Shown piece by piece: positions 42,146-49,856 of a DNA stretch of 64,000 nucleotides. The stretch spans positions 558,001 through 622,000 of the forward strand of contig CAVVAY010000013.1 of NCBI GenBank assembly GCA_963746465.1, read 5' to 3'. The translations under genes were made by a program, and so were the position numbers. Every line of letters begins with the position of its first letter. Position 1 is the stretch's first letter. The notes under the pieces are model-generated. The model searched no databases. It saw nothing but the letters and a program-made list of their open reading frames with translations, and had not been told where the DNA came from. This DNA is from CAVVAY01 sp963746465 (GTDB lineage: Bacteria; Actinomycetota; Actinomycetes; JACCUZ01).

Positions 42146-42694
42146 ATGAGCGACGCTCCCGCCGCCAACGCCCGGCTCGACCTGCTGACCCTCGATCTCG
42201 AGCGCCACGTGGCCTCGGCCGGCTGGGACCAGCCGGCCCGCCTCTTCGCGCTGGTCGAGACCGCCGACCTGCTGCGCCGCGAGCCGCAGCTCGGCTCCGA
42301 GCTCGGCCTCGACGGTGGCTCCCCCGGTGACCTGACGCCGGTGGACCAGGGTGACCTGCCCGCGCACTCCAGCCTGGACGAGCTGCTGGCCGGCATCGTC
42401 TGGCCGGCGGAGGTGCTCGGGACCGCGTTGACCGTCGAACGGCTGATGGTGCCGCCGGCCGCCGAGCACGACATGCCGCAGGACGAGTCCGAGGCCCTGG
42501 ACTGGCTCGGGCAGCACCCCGAGCGGCAGGAGGTGCGGCTGGTGGTCGCCGTGCTGCGCGACGGCTCGAGATCCGCCGCGCTGCGGATGCGCGCCCACGA
42601 CGACGAGACCTCCGTGCTCACCGGCCGCGACCTGGTGCCCGGTCTCGCCGACGCCCTGGCCGAGACGCTGGCCGACCACCAGCCGCCGGCCTAG
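42146..42694 (+). CDS. PPA1309 family protein
   Basis: The product has 182 residues and fits an actinobacterial family named after Propionibacterium PPA1309, found next to UPF0182 genes. Conserved segments are LDLLTLDLERHVASAGWDQP, RLFALVETADLLRREP, IVWPAEVLGTALTVER and LRMRAHDDETSVLTGRDLVP. Soluble, acidic, no signal peptide or membrane segment. GGGAGG lies 8 bases before ATG 42146. It is divergent from the UPF0182 gene with a 138-base shared upstream region and converges on the PDZ/Lon gene. Function unknown. Confidence 0.85.
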   Translation: MSDAPAANARLDLLTLDLERHVASAGWDQPARLFALVETADLLRREPQLGSELGLDGGSPGDLTPVDQGDLPAHSSLDELLAGIVWPAEVLGTALTVERLMVPPAAEHDMPQDESEALDWLGQHPERQEVRLVVAVLRDGSRSAALRMRAHDDETSVLTGRDLVPGLADALAETLADHQPPA

Positions 42695-42706
42695 GAGCAG
42701 CTCGCC

Positions 42707-43750
42707 TCAGCAGGTCGGCAGCTGGCCCGTCCGGCCGGCCTTCAGGTCCTCCAGCGCGTCGACGGCTTCCGAGAGCCGGCGTACCTTCACCAGCCGGAGA
42801 CCGTCGGGCGCCGCCGCGCGTGCCTGCCCGCAGTTGCTCGCGGGCGACAGGAACACCGTCGCACCCTTGCGTCGGGCGCCGATCATCTTCTGCGCGATGC
42901 CACCGATGGGGCCGACGTGTCCCGCGTCGTCGATGGTGCCGGTTCCGGCGATGAACGCACCTCCGGTGAGAGAGCCCGGCGTGAGCTTGTCGACGATGCC
43001 CAGCGCGAACATCAACCCGGCGCTCGGGCCGCCGACGTCCTTGAGCGAGATCTCGACGCTGAACGGGTACTCCGCGCGGTCCCGGGTGGTCACTCCGATG
43101 ATCGCCCGGCCGTCGTCCGGCGCCGCGGCCGTCGTCACCGTGGTCGTGACCCGCTTGCCGTCACGCAGCACGCCGAGCCGCACGTCGTCGCCCGGCTTCA
43201 GCCCGGTGACCGCGTCCCGCAGCGACGCACCGCCGGCGACGGTCGTGCCGTTCACCGAGACCAGCTGGTCGCCCTTCTCGAGCTTGCCCTCGGACGGCGA
43301 GCCGGGCGAGAAGTCCTCGATGATCACCTTGCTCTCCACCGGGATCCCGAGCTCACGCAGGGCCGCCGTCGTGGCGTTCTCCTGCGAGTCGCTCATCTCG
43401 GCCGCGCTCTCCTTCTCGGCCTCCTCGGCCGACTCGCCCTCGGGATACACCGTGGTCTCCGGCACCACGGCTACCGAGTCGTCCAGCCAGCCCTTGAGCG
43501 CGGTGACGAGGTCGAGGCGCTGCCGCGGGCCACCGAGCACCGACACGGTCACCAGGTCGAGGTGACCGCGGTCGGGGTAGGTGCGCCGGCCCTCGATCCG
43601 GATCAGCTCGGTGTCGCCGACCTTGCCCAGCGTGTTGGTCGTCGGCCCGGGCTGCAGGGCGACGTACGGCACCGGCAGCAGGGCGGCGGTGGCCGCCAGG
43701 AGCACGGTGAGGAATCCCGCGACCGCGAGCACGAGGACCCGCCGGCTCAT
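42707..43750 (-). CDS. YlbL-type membrane-anchored PDZ/Lon (S16) protease
   Basis: The product has 347 residues. An N-terminal signal anchor (VLVLAVAGFLTVLLAATAALL) places the rest outside the membrane. A PDZ domain spans about 135-210 (PGSPSEGKLEKGDQLVSVNG), followed by a Lon-type S16 peptidase domain with the catalytic dyad Ser243 (GGPSAGLMFALG) and Lys288 (GGIAQKMIGA). Equivalent to Rv3194c and Bacillus YlbL. Likely processes or degrades envelope proteins. The upstream small membrane protein gene overlaps its ATG by 4 bases, so the two are co-translated. Confidence 0.88.
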   Translation of the reverse strand: MSRRVLVLAVAGFLTVLLAATAALLPVPYVALQPGPTTNTLGKVGDTELIRIEGRRTYPDRGHLDLVTVSVLGGPRQRLDLVTALKGWLDDSVAVVPETTVYPEGESAEEAEKESAAEMSDSQENATTAALRELGIPVESKVIIEDFSPGSPSEGKLEKGDQLVSVNGTTVAGGASLRDAVTGLKPGDDVRLGVLRDGKRVTTTVTTAAAPDDGRAIIGVTTRDRAEYPFSVEISLKDVGGPSAGLMFALGIVDKLTPGSLTGGAFIAGTGTIDDAGHVGPIGGIAQKMIGARRKGATVFLSPASNCGQARAAAPDGLRLVKVRRLSEAVDALEDLKAGRTGQLPTC

Positions 43751-43947
43751 CGCGGCTCCCCGCCGTGGCGACCCGGTCGGTCCTGTCGGCCGTAGCGCTC
43801 GGGGTCCATCGCCGCCTTGAAACGCGCGTGCTCCTCGAGGGTCTCGTGGGTGTCGGCGCGCGGCCGGCTGCGACTGGTCCACACCACCCAGAGCACCGCG
43901 AGGACCAGTGCGACCAGCGGGATCGCCAGCCAGACCAGGGACGACAC
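43747..43947 (-). CDS. Small single-pass membrane protein
   Basis: The product has 66 residues. The first 24 form one transmembrane helix (SSLVWLAIPLVALVLAVLWVV) and the rest is a charged cytoplasmic tail (TSRSRPRADTHETLEEHARF, then KAAMDPERY). Similar short proteins precede the YlbL-type protease in other actinobacteria. The GTG start at 43947 gives the full helix; the stop overlaps the protease ATG. It may assist the protease, but this is only suggested by context. Confidence 0.7.
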   Translation of the reverse strand: MSSLVWLAIPLVALVLAVLWVVWTSRSRPRADTHETLEEHARFKAAMDPERYGRQDRPGRHGGEPR

Positions 43948-44005
43948 GCAGGCGCTCCCGTCGTCGTACGAGGGTGGAGGGGACGTCGGAAAGGGTAGCC
44001 CGCGG

Positions 44006-44437
44006 TTACGGCAGGCCGACCCACTCGTCGCCGCCGTCGTCGAACACCTGGTGCTTCCAGATGGGCACCCGTGACTTCAGCTCGTCGATGAGCATCCGGC
44101 AGGCGGTGAACGCGTCGCCGCGGTGCGGGCACGCGACGCCGACCACGACGGCGAGGTCGCCCACGGCGAGGTCACCGACCCGGTGGACCGCGGCCAGAGC
44201 CCGCACCGGGTGGGCGACCACGACCTCCTGCGCGACGGCCCGCAGCTCGTCCAGAACACCCGGGTGCGCGGAGTAGCCCAGCGCCGTGACCCCGCGACCT
44301 CCGTCCTGCTCGCGCACCGTGCCGACGAACAGTGCCACCCCGCCCGCACCGGGGTCGGAGACTGCGGTGAAGACCTCGTCGACCGAGAGCGGCTCGTCGC
44401 GCACGTCGAGCAGTCGCAGCACACCGTCGGGACTCAT
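44006..44437 (-). CDS. moaE: Molybdopterin synthase catalytic subunit
   Basis: The product has 143 residues. MoaE transfers sulfur from the MoaD thiocarboxylate to cyclic pyranopterin monophosphate, making molybdopterin. Family marks: VALFVGTVREQDGGRGVTAL near residues 33-52, ALGYSAHPG, VAHPVRALAAVHRVGDL and the catalytic-region LKSRVPIWKHQVFDDG. The normal glutamate-containing LEYEAY motif reads LGYSAHPG here, a common actinobacterial variation. No moaD or other Moco gene is in the window. The ATG overlaps the epimerase stop (ATGA). Confidence 0.88.
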   Translation of the reverse strand: MSPDGVLRLLDVRDEPLSVDEVFTAVSDPGAGGVALFVGTVREQDGGRGVTALGYSAHPGVLDELRAVAQEVVVAHPVRALAAVHRVGDLAVGDLAVVVGVACPHRGDAFTACRMLIDELKSRVPIWKHQVFDDGGDEWVGLP

Positions 44438-45540
44438 CCGCGCCTCTTCCGCCGGGCCGCGCGGACCAGCGCGGCCGTGCCGACCACCGCGACCGCGGCA
44501 CCTGCTGCGCCGATGGTCTCTCGGCGGCCGACCCGCCGCGCGCCCAGCGCGTGGTGACCCTGCACCTGCTCGAGCAGCAGACCCAGAGCCGTCGGGTTGT
44601 CGTACGCCGGGCGCCAGCCGGCCTCCCGGAGCCGGGTCGACGGCACCACCCACGGGTGCACGACGTACTGCAGGTCGCTGGCCGGCGCCGGGATGACGCC
44701 GAGGCGGTGCAGCCGCTCCGCGGTGCCGAAGGCGAGCGCGGACGGCAGCTCGATGCGCCGCATCCCTGAGACCAGCTCGACCTCCTCCTGCTCCAGCCAG
44801 CCCTCGCAGGCCACTGTGAGGGTCCCCGTCACGGTGCCCAGTGCCGCCAATTCGAGGGCGGAGGCCAGGTCGTCGACGTGGCAGAACTGCCACCGCGGCG
44901 AGGAGTCGCGCACGACCAGCAGCCGGGGCGCCTCGAAGTGCCGGGTCAGCAGGCTGTCGACCCCCGGCCCGACCACCGTCGCGGGGCGGACGACGGTCAC
45001 TTGCAGGCCGGGATGGCTGCGCGGCGCCTGCGTCGCCAGCCGCTCGACCTCGAGCCAGTCCGACACCAGCCCTCCGTCCGGTACCGCGCGCAACGGCGCG
45101 TCCTCGGCCAGCGGGACCTCGTTGTCGGGCAGTGCGCCGTAGACCATCGCCGAGGTGCAGAGCACGACCCGCCGTACGCCGGTGGCCGCCGCCGCGGTGA
45201 GCACGGTCTGGGTGCCGCGCACGTTCAGCTCGCCCTGCGTGCGCCGGTCACCGTCCAGGGTGGTGTCGACCGCGAGGTGCACGACGGTGTCGACCTTGCC
45301 GAGCCGGGTCGCGAGCGCGGGATCACGGATGTCGAGCACCCGCCAGGTCACGCCCTCGGCCTGGCCGCGGTGGTCGTCCAGGCCGACCACCTTCCCGACC
45401 TCGGGGTTCGCCACCAGCCGGGCCGCCACCGCAGCTCCCAGCCCGGACGCTGCCCCGGTGACGGCGACCACGGGCCGACGGGTCCGGCCGGTGCGCCCAG
45501 AGCGAACGATGCCCGCCCCGCCGCCGTCGGGGGAACTCAT
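44434..45540 (-). CDS. NAD-dependent epimerase/dehydratase family protein
   Basis: An extended SDR of 368 residues: nucleotide motif VVAVTGAASGLGAAVAA after a 20-residue polar leader, VVHLAVDTTLDGD, catalytic region VLCTSAMVYGALPDNEV (Ser and Tyr; the expected Lys is not obvious), then HVDDLASALELAAL. The C-terminal 40 residues hold a hydrophobic Ala-rich helix and a basic end (RAARRKRRG), so it may be tail-anchored. ATG 45540 is used; a GTG at 45576 would add 12 residues. The stop overlaps moaE. Substrate unknown. Confidence 0.8.
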   Translation of the reverse strand: MSSPDGGGAGIVRSGRTGRTRRPVVAVTGAASGLGAAVAARLVANPEVGKVVGLDDHRGQAEGVTWRVLDIRDPALATRLGKVDTVVHLAVDTTLDGDRRTQGELNVRGTQTVLTAAAATGVRRVVLCTSAMVYGALPDNEVPLAEDAPLRAVPDGGLVSDWLEVERLATQAPRSHPGLQVTVVRPATVVGPGVDSLLTRHFEAPRLLVVRDSSPRWQFCHVDDLASALELAALGTVTGTLTVACEGWLEQEEVELVSGMRRIELPSALAFGTAERLHRLGVIPAPASDLQYVVHPWVVPSTRLREAGWRPAYDNPTALGLLLEQVQGHHALGARRVGRRETIGAAGAAVAVVGTAALVRAARRKRRG

Positions 45541-45720
45541 CGGCGTACCGCCGGTGTTGGAAGCGTGAAAAGGCACCCGAGGTCACAGCACCCGGTGGAT
45601 ACGGTGGGACGCGCAGAGGTCATGGTGCGCCCATCCTGCCAACTCCGCGCCCCGCGCGGGAGCGGCGCCACAACCGGGCGACCGCCGGCAGCTACGCCGG
45701 GCGACGACGTGAGGCGAGAC

Positions 45721-47061
45721 GTGAGCAACTTTCCCTTCGGCTTCAACCCCGGCCCGCCCGACGACGGCAGCGGCTCCGGGTCCGGTCCCGGTGGCCCCGA
45801 GCAGCCGGTCGACCCCTTCTCGGCACTGCTGGGCGGCGGCGGCGACATCGGCGCCGCGTTCTCCCGGCTCGGCCAGCTGCTGTCCTACCAGGGCGGCCCG
45901 GTGAACTGGGACCTCGCCCGCGACGTGGCCCGGCAGACCGTGTCCGCGGCGGGCGACCGGTCGGTGGCGACGGCGGAGCGCGAGCAGGTGCTCGACGCGA
46001 TGCGGCTGGCCGAGCTGTGGCTCGACGAGTCGTCCGCGTTCGCGGCCGGCGCCACGTCGGTCACGGCGTGGAGCCGCGCCGAGTGGGTCGAGGCGACGCT
46101 GCCCGCGTGGCGCGAGCTCGTCGACCCGGTCGCCGGCAAGGTCGTCGACTCGATGGGCAGCATGCTCTCCGGCGAGGGTGGCCCGATGTCGCGGCTGGGC
46201 GCCATGCCGGAGCAGGCGGCGGCGATGGCCGGCCCGCTGCAGCAGATGATGCGCAGCATCGGCGGGGCGATGTTCGGCACCCAGATCGGCCAGGCGATCG
46301 GCGCACTGGCGCTCGAGGTCGTCGGCTCTACCGACGTCGGGCTGCCGTTGACGACGGGCGGTACGGCGGCGCTGCTGCCGGCGAACGTCACCGCCTTCGG
46401 CGCCGGCCTCGAGGTGCCGGGCGACCAGGTGCGGCTCTACCTGGCGCTGCGCGAGTCGGCCCACCAACGGCTGTTCGCGCACGTCCCGTGGCTGCGCGCG
46501 CACCTGGTGGACGCCGTCGCGGCCTACGCCCGCGGCATCACGGTCGATACCGCCCGCCTCGAGGAGGCCGTCGGCAGCATCGACCCCAGCGACCCCGAGT
46601 CGCTGCAGCAAGCCCTCACCGGCGGGCTGTTCGAGCCTGAGGACACCCCCGAGCAGAAGGCGGCGCTGGCCCGGCTGGAGACCGCGCTCGCCCTGGTCGA
46701 GGGCTGGGTCGACGAGGTCGTCGATTCCGCCGCGACGACGAAGCTGCCGGCGGCCGCGGCGCTGCGCGAGACGGTACGGCGGCGGCGGGCCAGCGGCGGA
46801 CCGGCCGAGGCGACCTTCGCCTCGCTCGTGGGACTCGAGCTGCGGCCGCGGCGGCTGCGCGAGGCGGCCGCGCTGTGGCGGGCGGTGCTCGCCGAGCGCG
46901 GTCAGGACGGCCGCGAGGCGGTGTGGGCCCACCCGGACCTGCTGCCGACCGCCGACGACCTGGACGACCCGGCCGGCTTCGCCAGCGGCAGCAGCTCCGC
47001 GCCGCTGGACCTCTCCGGGCTCGACGACACGCAGGCGCCGCCGGAGCCCGACCAGCCGTGA
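45721..47061 (+). CDS. Zinc-dependent metalloprotease-like protein (DUF2342)
   Basis: The product has 446 residues, equivalent to Rv3195. It starts with a Gly/Pro/Ser-rich leader (GFNPGPPDDGSGSGSGPGGP) and then has family blocks GPVNWDLARDVARQTVSA, LDAMRLAELWLDESSAF, MMRSIGGAMFGTQIGQAIGA, LRESAHQRLFAHVPWLRAHL and the acidic C-terminal segment VWAHPDLLPTADDLDDP. The ESAHQRLFAH segment holds the putative metal-site histidines; activity is unproven in the literature I recall. GTG 45721 is chosen; an in-frame GTG at 45709 is possible. The stop overlaps the NUDIX start (GTGA). Confidence 0.85.
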   Translation: MSNFPFGFNPGPPDDGSGSGSGPGGPEQPVDPFSALLGGGGDIGAAFSRLGQLLSYQGGPVNWDLARDVARQTVSAAGDRSVATAEREQVLDAMRLAELWLDESSAFAAGATSVTAWSRAEWVEATLPAWRELVDPVAGKVVDSMGSMLSGEGGPMSRLGAMPEQAAAMAGPLQQMMRSIGGAMFGTQIGQAIGALALEVVGSTDVGLPLTTGGTAALLPANVTAFGAGLEVPGDQVRLYLALRESAHQRLFAHVPWLRAHLVDAVAAYARGITVDTARLEEAVGSIDPSDPESLQQALTGGLFEPEDTPEQKAALARLETALALVEGWVDEVVDSAATTKLPAAAALRETVRRRRASGGPAEATFASLVGLELRPRRLREAAALWRAVLAERGQDGREAVWAHPDLLPTADDLDDPAGFASGSSSAPLDLSGLDDTQAPPEPDQP

Positions 47062-47705
47062 CAGCACTGCACGACGACGCGCTGCGGGTGCTGGCCGGCT
47101 GGGCGGCACCGGACGACGACCAGGAGCGGCTGCGCTCGGCGTACGTCGAGCACCTGCAAGGCCACGACGACGGCCAGCTCAAGAGCTGCCTGCCCGCGCA
47201 CCTGACGGCCAGCGCGCTGGTGCTCGACCACGCCGGTGAGCGGGTGCTGCTGACGCTGCACCGCAAGGGCGGCTTCTGGGCCCAGATGGGCGGGCACTGC
47301 GAGCCCGCCGACGAGTCGCTCGCCAAGGCGGCGCTGCGCGAGGCCACCGAGGAGTCCGGGATCGCCGGGCTGCGTCTGGTCGGCGACGCACCGGTCGACC
47401 TGGACCGGCACGTGCTGCCCGCGGCGTTCGGCAGCTGCGGAGAGCACCTCGACGTCCGGTACGCCGCGGTGGCACCACTCGGCGCGGAGCCGGCCATCAG
47501 TGACGAGTCGGACGACCTCGCGTGGTTCGCGTTCGACGCGCTGCCGCCTGCGGCAGTGGACGACCTGTCCCGGCTCGTCGAGCGCGCCGGAGCAGCGCTG
47601 CGGAGGGCTCAGCTCGCGTCGTCGTACGAGCCGTCGTCGGGGTCGGCGTCAGGGTCGTCGTCGGAGAGCCCGAGGTCGGCCGTTGCGGACACGCCCTCGA
47701 GGTAG
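47058..47705 (+). CDS. NUDIX hydrolase
   Basis: The product has 215 residues. It has an N-terminal helical part (residues 1-45) and a NUDIX box GGHCEPADESLAKAALRE followed by ATEESGI, where the glutamates bind Mg2+; the opening GGH form is frequent in actinobacteria. It hydrolyses a nucleoside diphosphate linked to another moiety; the substrate is unknown. The catalytic fold is finished by about residue 178. The remaining Ser-rich tail (SSGSASGSSSESPRS) runs antisense to the end of the M48-like peptidase gene for 97 bases, so the true stop may reflect overlap, not function. Confidence 0.83.
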   Translation: MTALHDDALRVLAGWAAPDDDQERLRSAYVEHLQGHDDGQLKSCLPAHLTASALVLDHAGERVLLTLHRKGGFWAQMGGHCEPADESLAKAALREATEESGIAGLRLVGDAPVDLDRHVLPAAFGSCGEHLDVRYAAVAPLGAEPAISDESDDLAWFAFDALPPAAVDDLSRLVERAGAALRRAQLASSYEPSSGSASGSSSESPRSAVADTPSR

Positions 47706-48190
47706 CCGCGGGCCCGCTCGGTGCGCGGGAAGTGCGACACCTCGGCCCAGAACGCCGGCCCGTGCCCGGGCACGAGCAGGTGGGCCAGCTCGTGCACCAG
47801 CACGTAGTCGACGACCCACGGCGGCATGCCCTGCAGCCGGGTGGACAGCCGGATGGTGCGGTCGACCGGGGTGCACGAGCCCCAGCGGCTGCCCTGGTTG
47901 GACACCCACCGGACGCTGCTCGGCTTCGCCCGGCCGCCCAGCCAGCGCCGCGACAGCTCGCGGGCGCGGGCCAGGAGGTCCTCGTCGCTGGGTCGCAGCT
48001 TGCGGTCCTGACGGTCCAGCCGGTCGAGCATCACAGTGACCCACTCGCGCTCCTCGGAGCGGCTCATCCGGGCCGGGATCAGCACCACGGTGCGCTCGCC
48101 GTCGCGGTAGGCCGAGACGGTCCGCCGGCGGCGCGCGGACCGGCGTACCTCCACGTCCGGCTGCTCCGGCGGCTCGCCCTGCGCTGTCAT
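47609..48190 (-). CDS. M48/YgjP-like zinc metallopeptidase
   Basis: The product has 193 residues. The zinc motif is HELAH at 133-137 with a third ligand in GHGPAFW (His143), and the YgjP (DUF45) block RWGSCTPVDRTIRLSTRL precedes it. The first 60 residues are basic (RRSARRRRTVSAYRDG). Family members are SprT/WSS1-like predicted peptidases; substrates in bacteria are not established. The C-terminus is an acidic tail of Asp-rich codons (DDDPDADPDDGSYDD), whose complement encodes the Ser-rich tail of the NUDIX protein. No membrane segment, so cytoplasmic. Confidence 0.85.
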   Translation of the reverse strand: MTAQGEPPEQPDVEVRRSARRRRTVSAYRDGERTVVLIPARMSRSEEREWVTVMLDRLDRQDRKLRPSDEDLLARARELSRRWLGGRAKPSSVRWVSNQGSRWGSCTPVDRTIRLSTRLQGMPPWVVDYVLVHELAHLLVPGHGPAFWAEVSHFPRTERARGYLEGVSATADLGLSDDDPDADPDDGSYDDAS

Positions 48191-48564
48191 GGCCGAAACG
48201 CTAGCGACTTTCTTGCGTCCACAGCCGGTGGATGACGTTTCCGCAGGTCAGCGGCGTTTCTGATGATCATCCCCAGGGTTGTCCACAGCCTCGTGAACCT
48301 GCCTTCCACAGCGACACCCCGGGGTGTCCCCATCCGGTCCCCAACGGTGTCCACAGGCTGGCCGGTCCGGCCGTTGACGGGACCCCGGGCTGCTCCTAGC
48401 GTCCTCCCGACGAAGCCCCCGGGACGACCGGCCGGCACGCTCGCAAGGGGAAGGCGAGCGGTCCGGACGAGCGGTCCGGGGGCTTCGTGACATCTCCCCG
48501 GGCATGCGCGATCCGCCGGGGTCCCAGCCCCCGCTGGTCGCGCATGCTGCGGTCGACGTGCAGC
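48191..48564. other. Intergenic region, 374 bp, with four DnaA-box-like sites
   Basis: No coding frame is convincing. Four same-orientation nonamers ending in TCCACA occur: GCGTCCACA (48215), TTGTCCACA (48279, the exact high-GC actinobacterial DnaA box), CCTTCCACA (48302) and GTGTCCACA (48347). The last two are weak. The M48-like gene promoter should lie at the left; the enoyl-CoA hydratase gene ends at the right. Confidence 0.4.
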
Positions 48565-49422
48565 TCAGCGGCCGGTGAACCGCGGCGGGCGCTTCTCCCG
48601 CTGGGCGCGCAGACCCTCCTGCAGGTCGGCCGAGGCCAGCGTCACCGGCTGCGCCAGCGCCTCCCACTCCAGCGCGGCCTCGAAGCTCGCGTGCCCGCCG
48701 TGCTGGAGGGCCCGCTTGGTGAGCCGGGTCGCCACCGGCGCGGCGGCCGCCACGGACTCGGCGGCCGCCAGCGCCGTCGCCAGCACGTCTGCACGCGGCA
48801 CCGCCCGGTTGACCAGCCCGGCCTGCGCCGCCTCCGCGCCGGAGAGCATCCGCCCGGTCAGCAGCATCTCCCGGGCCAGCGCGGATCCGGCCACCTCCGG
48901 CAGCAGGTACGTGGTGGCCATCCCCGGGTGCATGCCGAGCGTGGTGAACGGGACGCCGAGCTTGGCGTCGTCCGCCGCGTAGCGCAGGTCGCAGGCCAGC
49001 GCGACGGCCAGCCCGGCCCCGATCGCCGCTCCGTTGACCGCGGCGATGGTCGGCACCTCGAGGTCCCGCACCGCCAGCCAGGTCCGGTAGAACGGCAGCA
49101 TCCGGGCCCGCAGCGCGTCCACCGTGGCGTCCGGCTCCGCGCCGATCCACGAGACGTCCCCGCCGGAGCAGAACGCGCTGCCCTCCCCGGTGACCACCAC
49201 GGCCCGGACGTCGGCGTCGGCCCGCAGCCCGGCCATCACCCGTCCCCAGGACGCCGTCATCGGGGCCGACATCATGTTCCGCCGGTCCGGCAGGTCCAGC
49301 GTCACCAGGGCCACCCCGGGCGAGGGCCGGGAGACCCGCAGATCGACCAGCCCGACGTCGTACGCCGGGCTGCCGGAGGCCCCCGTGGGAGGGCTCAGCG
49401 GCGGGTTCTCGGGGTCCGTCAT
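48565..49422 (-). CDS. Enoyl-CoA hydratase/isomerase family protein
   Basis: A crotonase-fold protein of 285 residues. Oxyanion-hole segments are GEGSAFCSGGDVSWIG (near residue 80) and VNGAAIGAGLAVALACDLRYA (near 128). Of the two classical catalytic glutamates, one position reads LGMHPGMATTYLLPEVAG, so the first Glu appears replaced by His, as in several isomerase-like or hydrolase-like members. The reaction on the acyl-CoA is therefore uncertain: hydration, isomerisation or other. ATG 49422 gives a short Pro-rich leader. It is a single gene on this strand. Confidence 0.83.
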   Translation of the reverse strand: MTDPENPPLSPPTGASGSPAYDVGLVDLRVSRPSPGVALVTLDLPDRRNMMSAPMTASWGRVMAGLRADADVRAVVVTGEGSAFCSGGDVSWIGAEPDATVDALRARMLPFYRTWLAVRDLEVPTIAAVNGAAIGAGLAVALACDLRYAADDAKLGVPFTTLGMHPGMATTYLLPEVAGSALAREMLLTGRMLSGAEAAQAGLVNRAVPRADVLATALAAAESVAAAAPVATRLTKRALQHGGHASFEAALEWEALAQPVTLASADLQEGLRAQREKRPPRFTGR

Positions 49423-49564
49423 GGGCCGAGCCTATTCAGGCGTGCCGCACGCTCAGACCCCCCGCCTCCCACGCTGGGGGTTCCGCCTGCTCTAGGGTGG
49501 TTCGCAGGTCCGGTAGCGGCACTTCAGCCGGACACCGAACCGACCACCGATCGAGGAGGACCCC

Positions 49565-49723
49565 GTGGCTGAGAGCTACACCGGAGACGCGTACTGCGTG
49601 AAGTGCAAGGAGAAGCGCGACTTCACCGGCGAAGTCAAGGTCAGCGAGTCGGGTCGCCGCATGGCCCAGGGCATCTGCCCCGTGTGCGGCACCAAGCTCA
49701 ACCGCATCCTCGGCAAGGCCTGA
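49565..49723 (+). CDS. DUF5679 small zinc-ribbon protein
   Basis: The product has 52 residues. It has two CxxC pairs, YCVKCKEKRDF and ICPVCGTKLNRI, forming a zinc ribbon, and the DUF5679 block KVSESGRRMAQG between them. GTG 49565 has GAGGA 7 bases upstream. Highly conserved actinobacterial small protein of unknown role, possibly nucleic-acid or ribosome associated. Two tandem hairpins follow the stop. Confidence 0.88.
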   Translation: MAESYTGDAYCVKCKEKRDFTGEVKVSESGRRMAQGICPVCGTKLNRILGKA

Positions 49724-49746
49724 TCTAGCGCCTACCCGACGAGCCC

Positions 49747-49784
49747 CGGTGGGGCGGTCCCTCTACGGAGGGGCCGCCCCACCG
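49747..49784 (+). terminator. Strong hairpin terminator after the DUF5679 gene
   Basis: CGGTGGGGCGGTCCCTC (49747-49763) pairs with GAGGGGCCGCCCCACCG (49768-49784): 17 base pairs with one wobble and a TACG tetraloop, followed by TTGTCTCTGT. Confidence 0.85.
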
Positions 49785-49795
49785 TTGTCTCTGTG

Positions 49796-49825
49796 CGGGG
49801 CGTCCTCCATCCGGAGGGCGCCCCG
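49796..49825 (+). terminator. Second tandem hairpin terminator
   Basis: CGGGGCGTCCTCC (49796-49808) pairs with GGAGGGCGCCCCG (49813-49825): 13 base pairs with one wobble, 4-base loop, then TCGTTGTCTCC. Only 12 bases after the first hairpin; both are followed by the same GTTGTCTC. Confidence 0.75.
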
Positions 49826-49856
49826 TCGTTGTCTCCGGACGCCTAGGCTCGCGCCC

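Noticed and set aside
39884..42694. 936-codon plus-strand frame antisense to UPF0182
   Set aside because: Highly charged random composition with no motif; only its last part (from 42146) is the real PPA1309 gene.
45583..47109. 508-codon minus-strand frame opposite the DUF2342 gene
   Set aside because: Arg/Gly/His-rich shadow of the conserved plus-strand gene.
48191..48564. Chromosomal origin of replication
   Set aside because: dnaA, dnaN, gyrB and rpmH are absent and only one of four boxes is exact.
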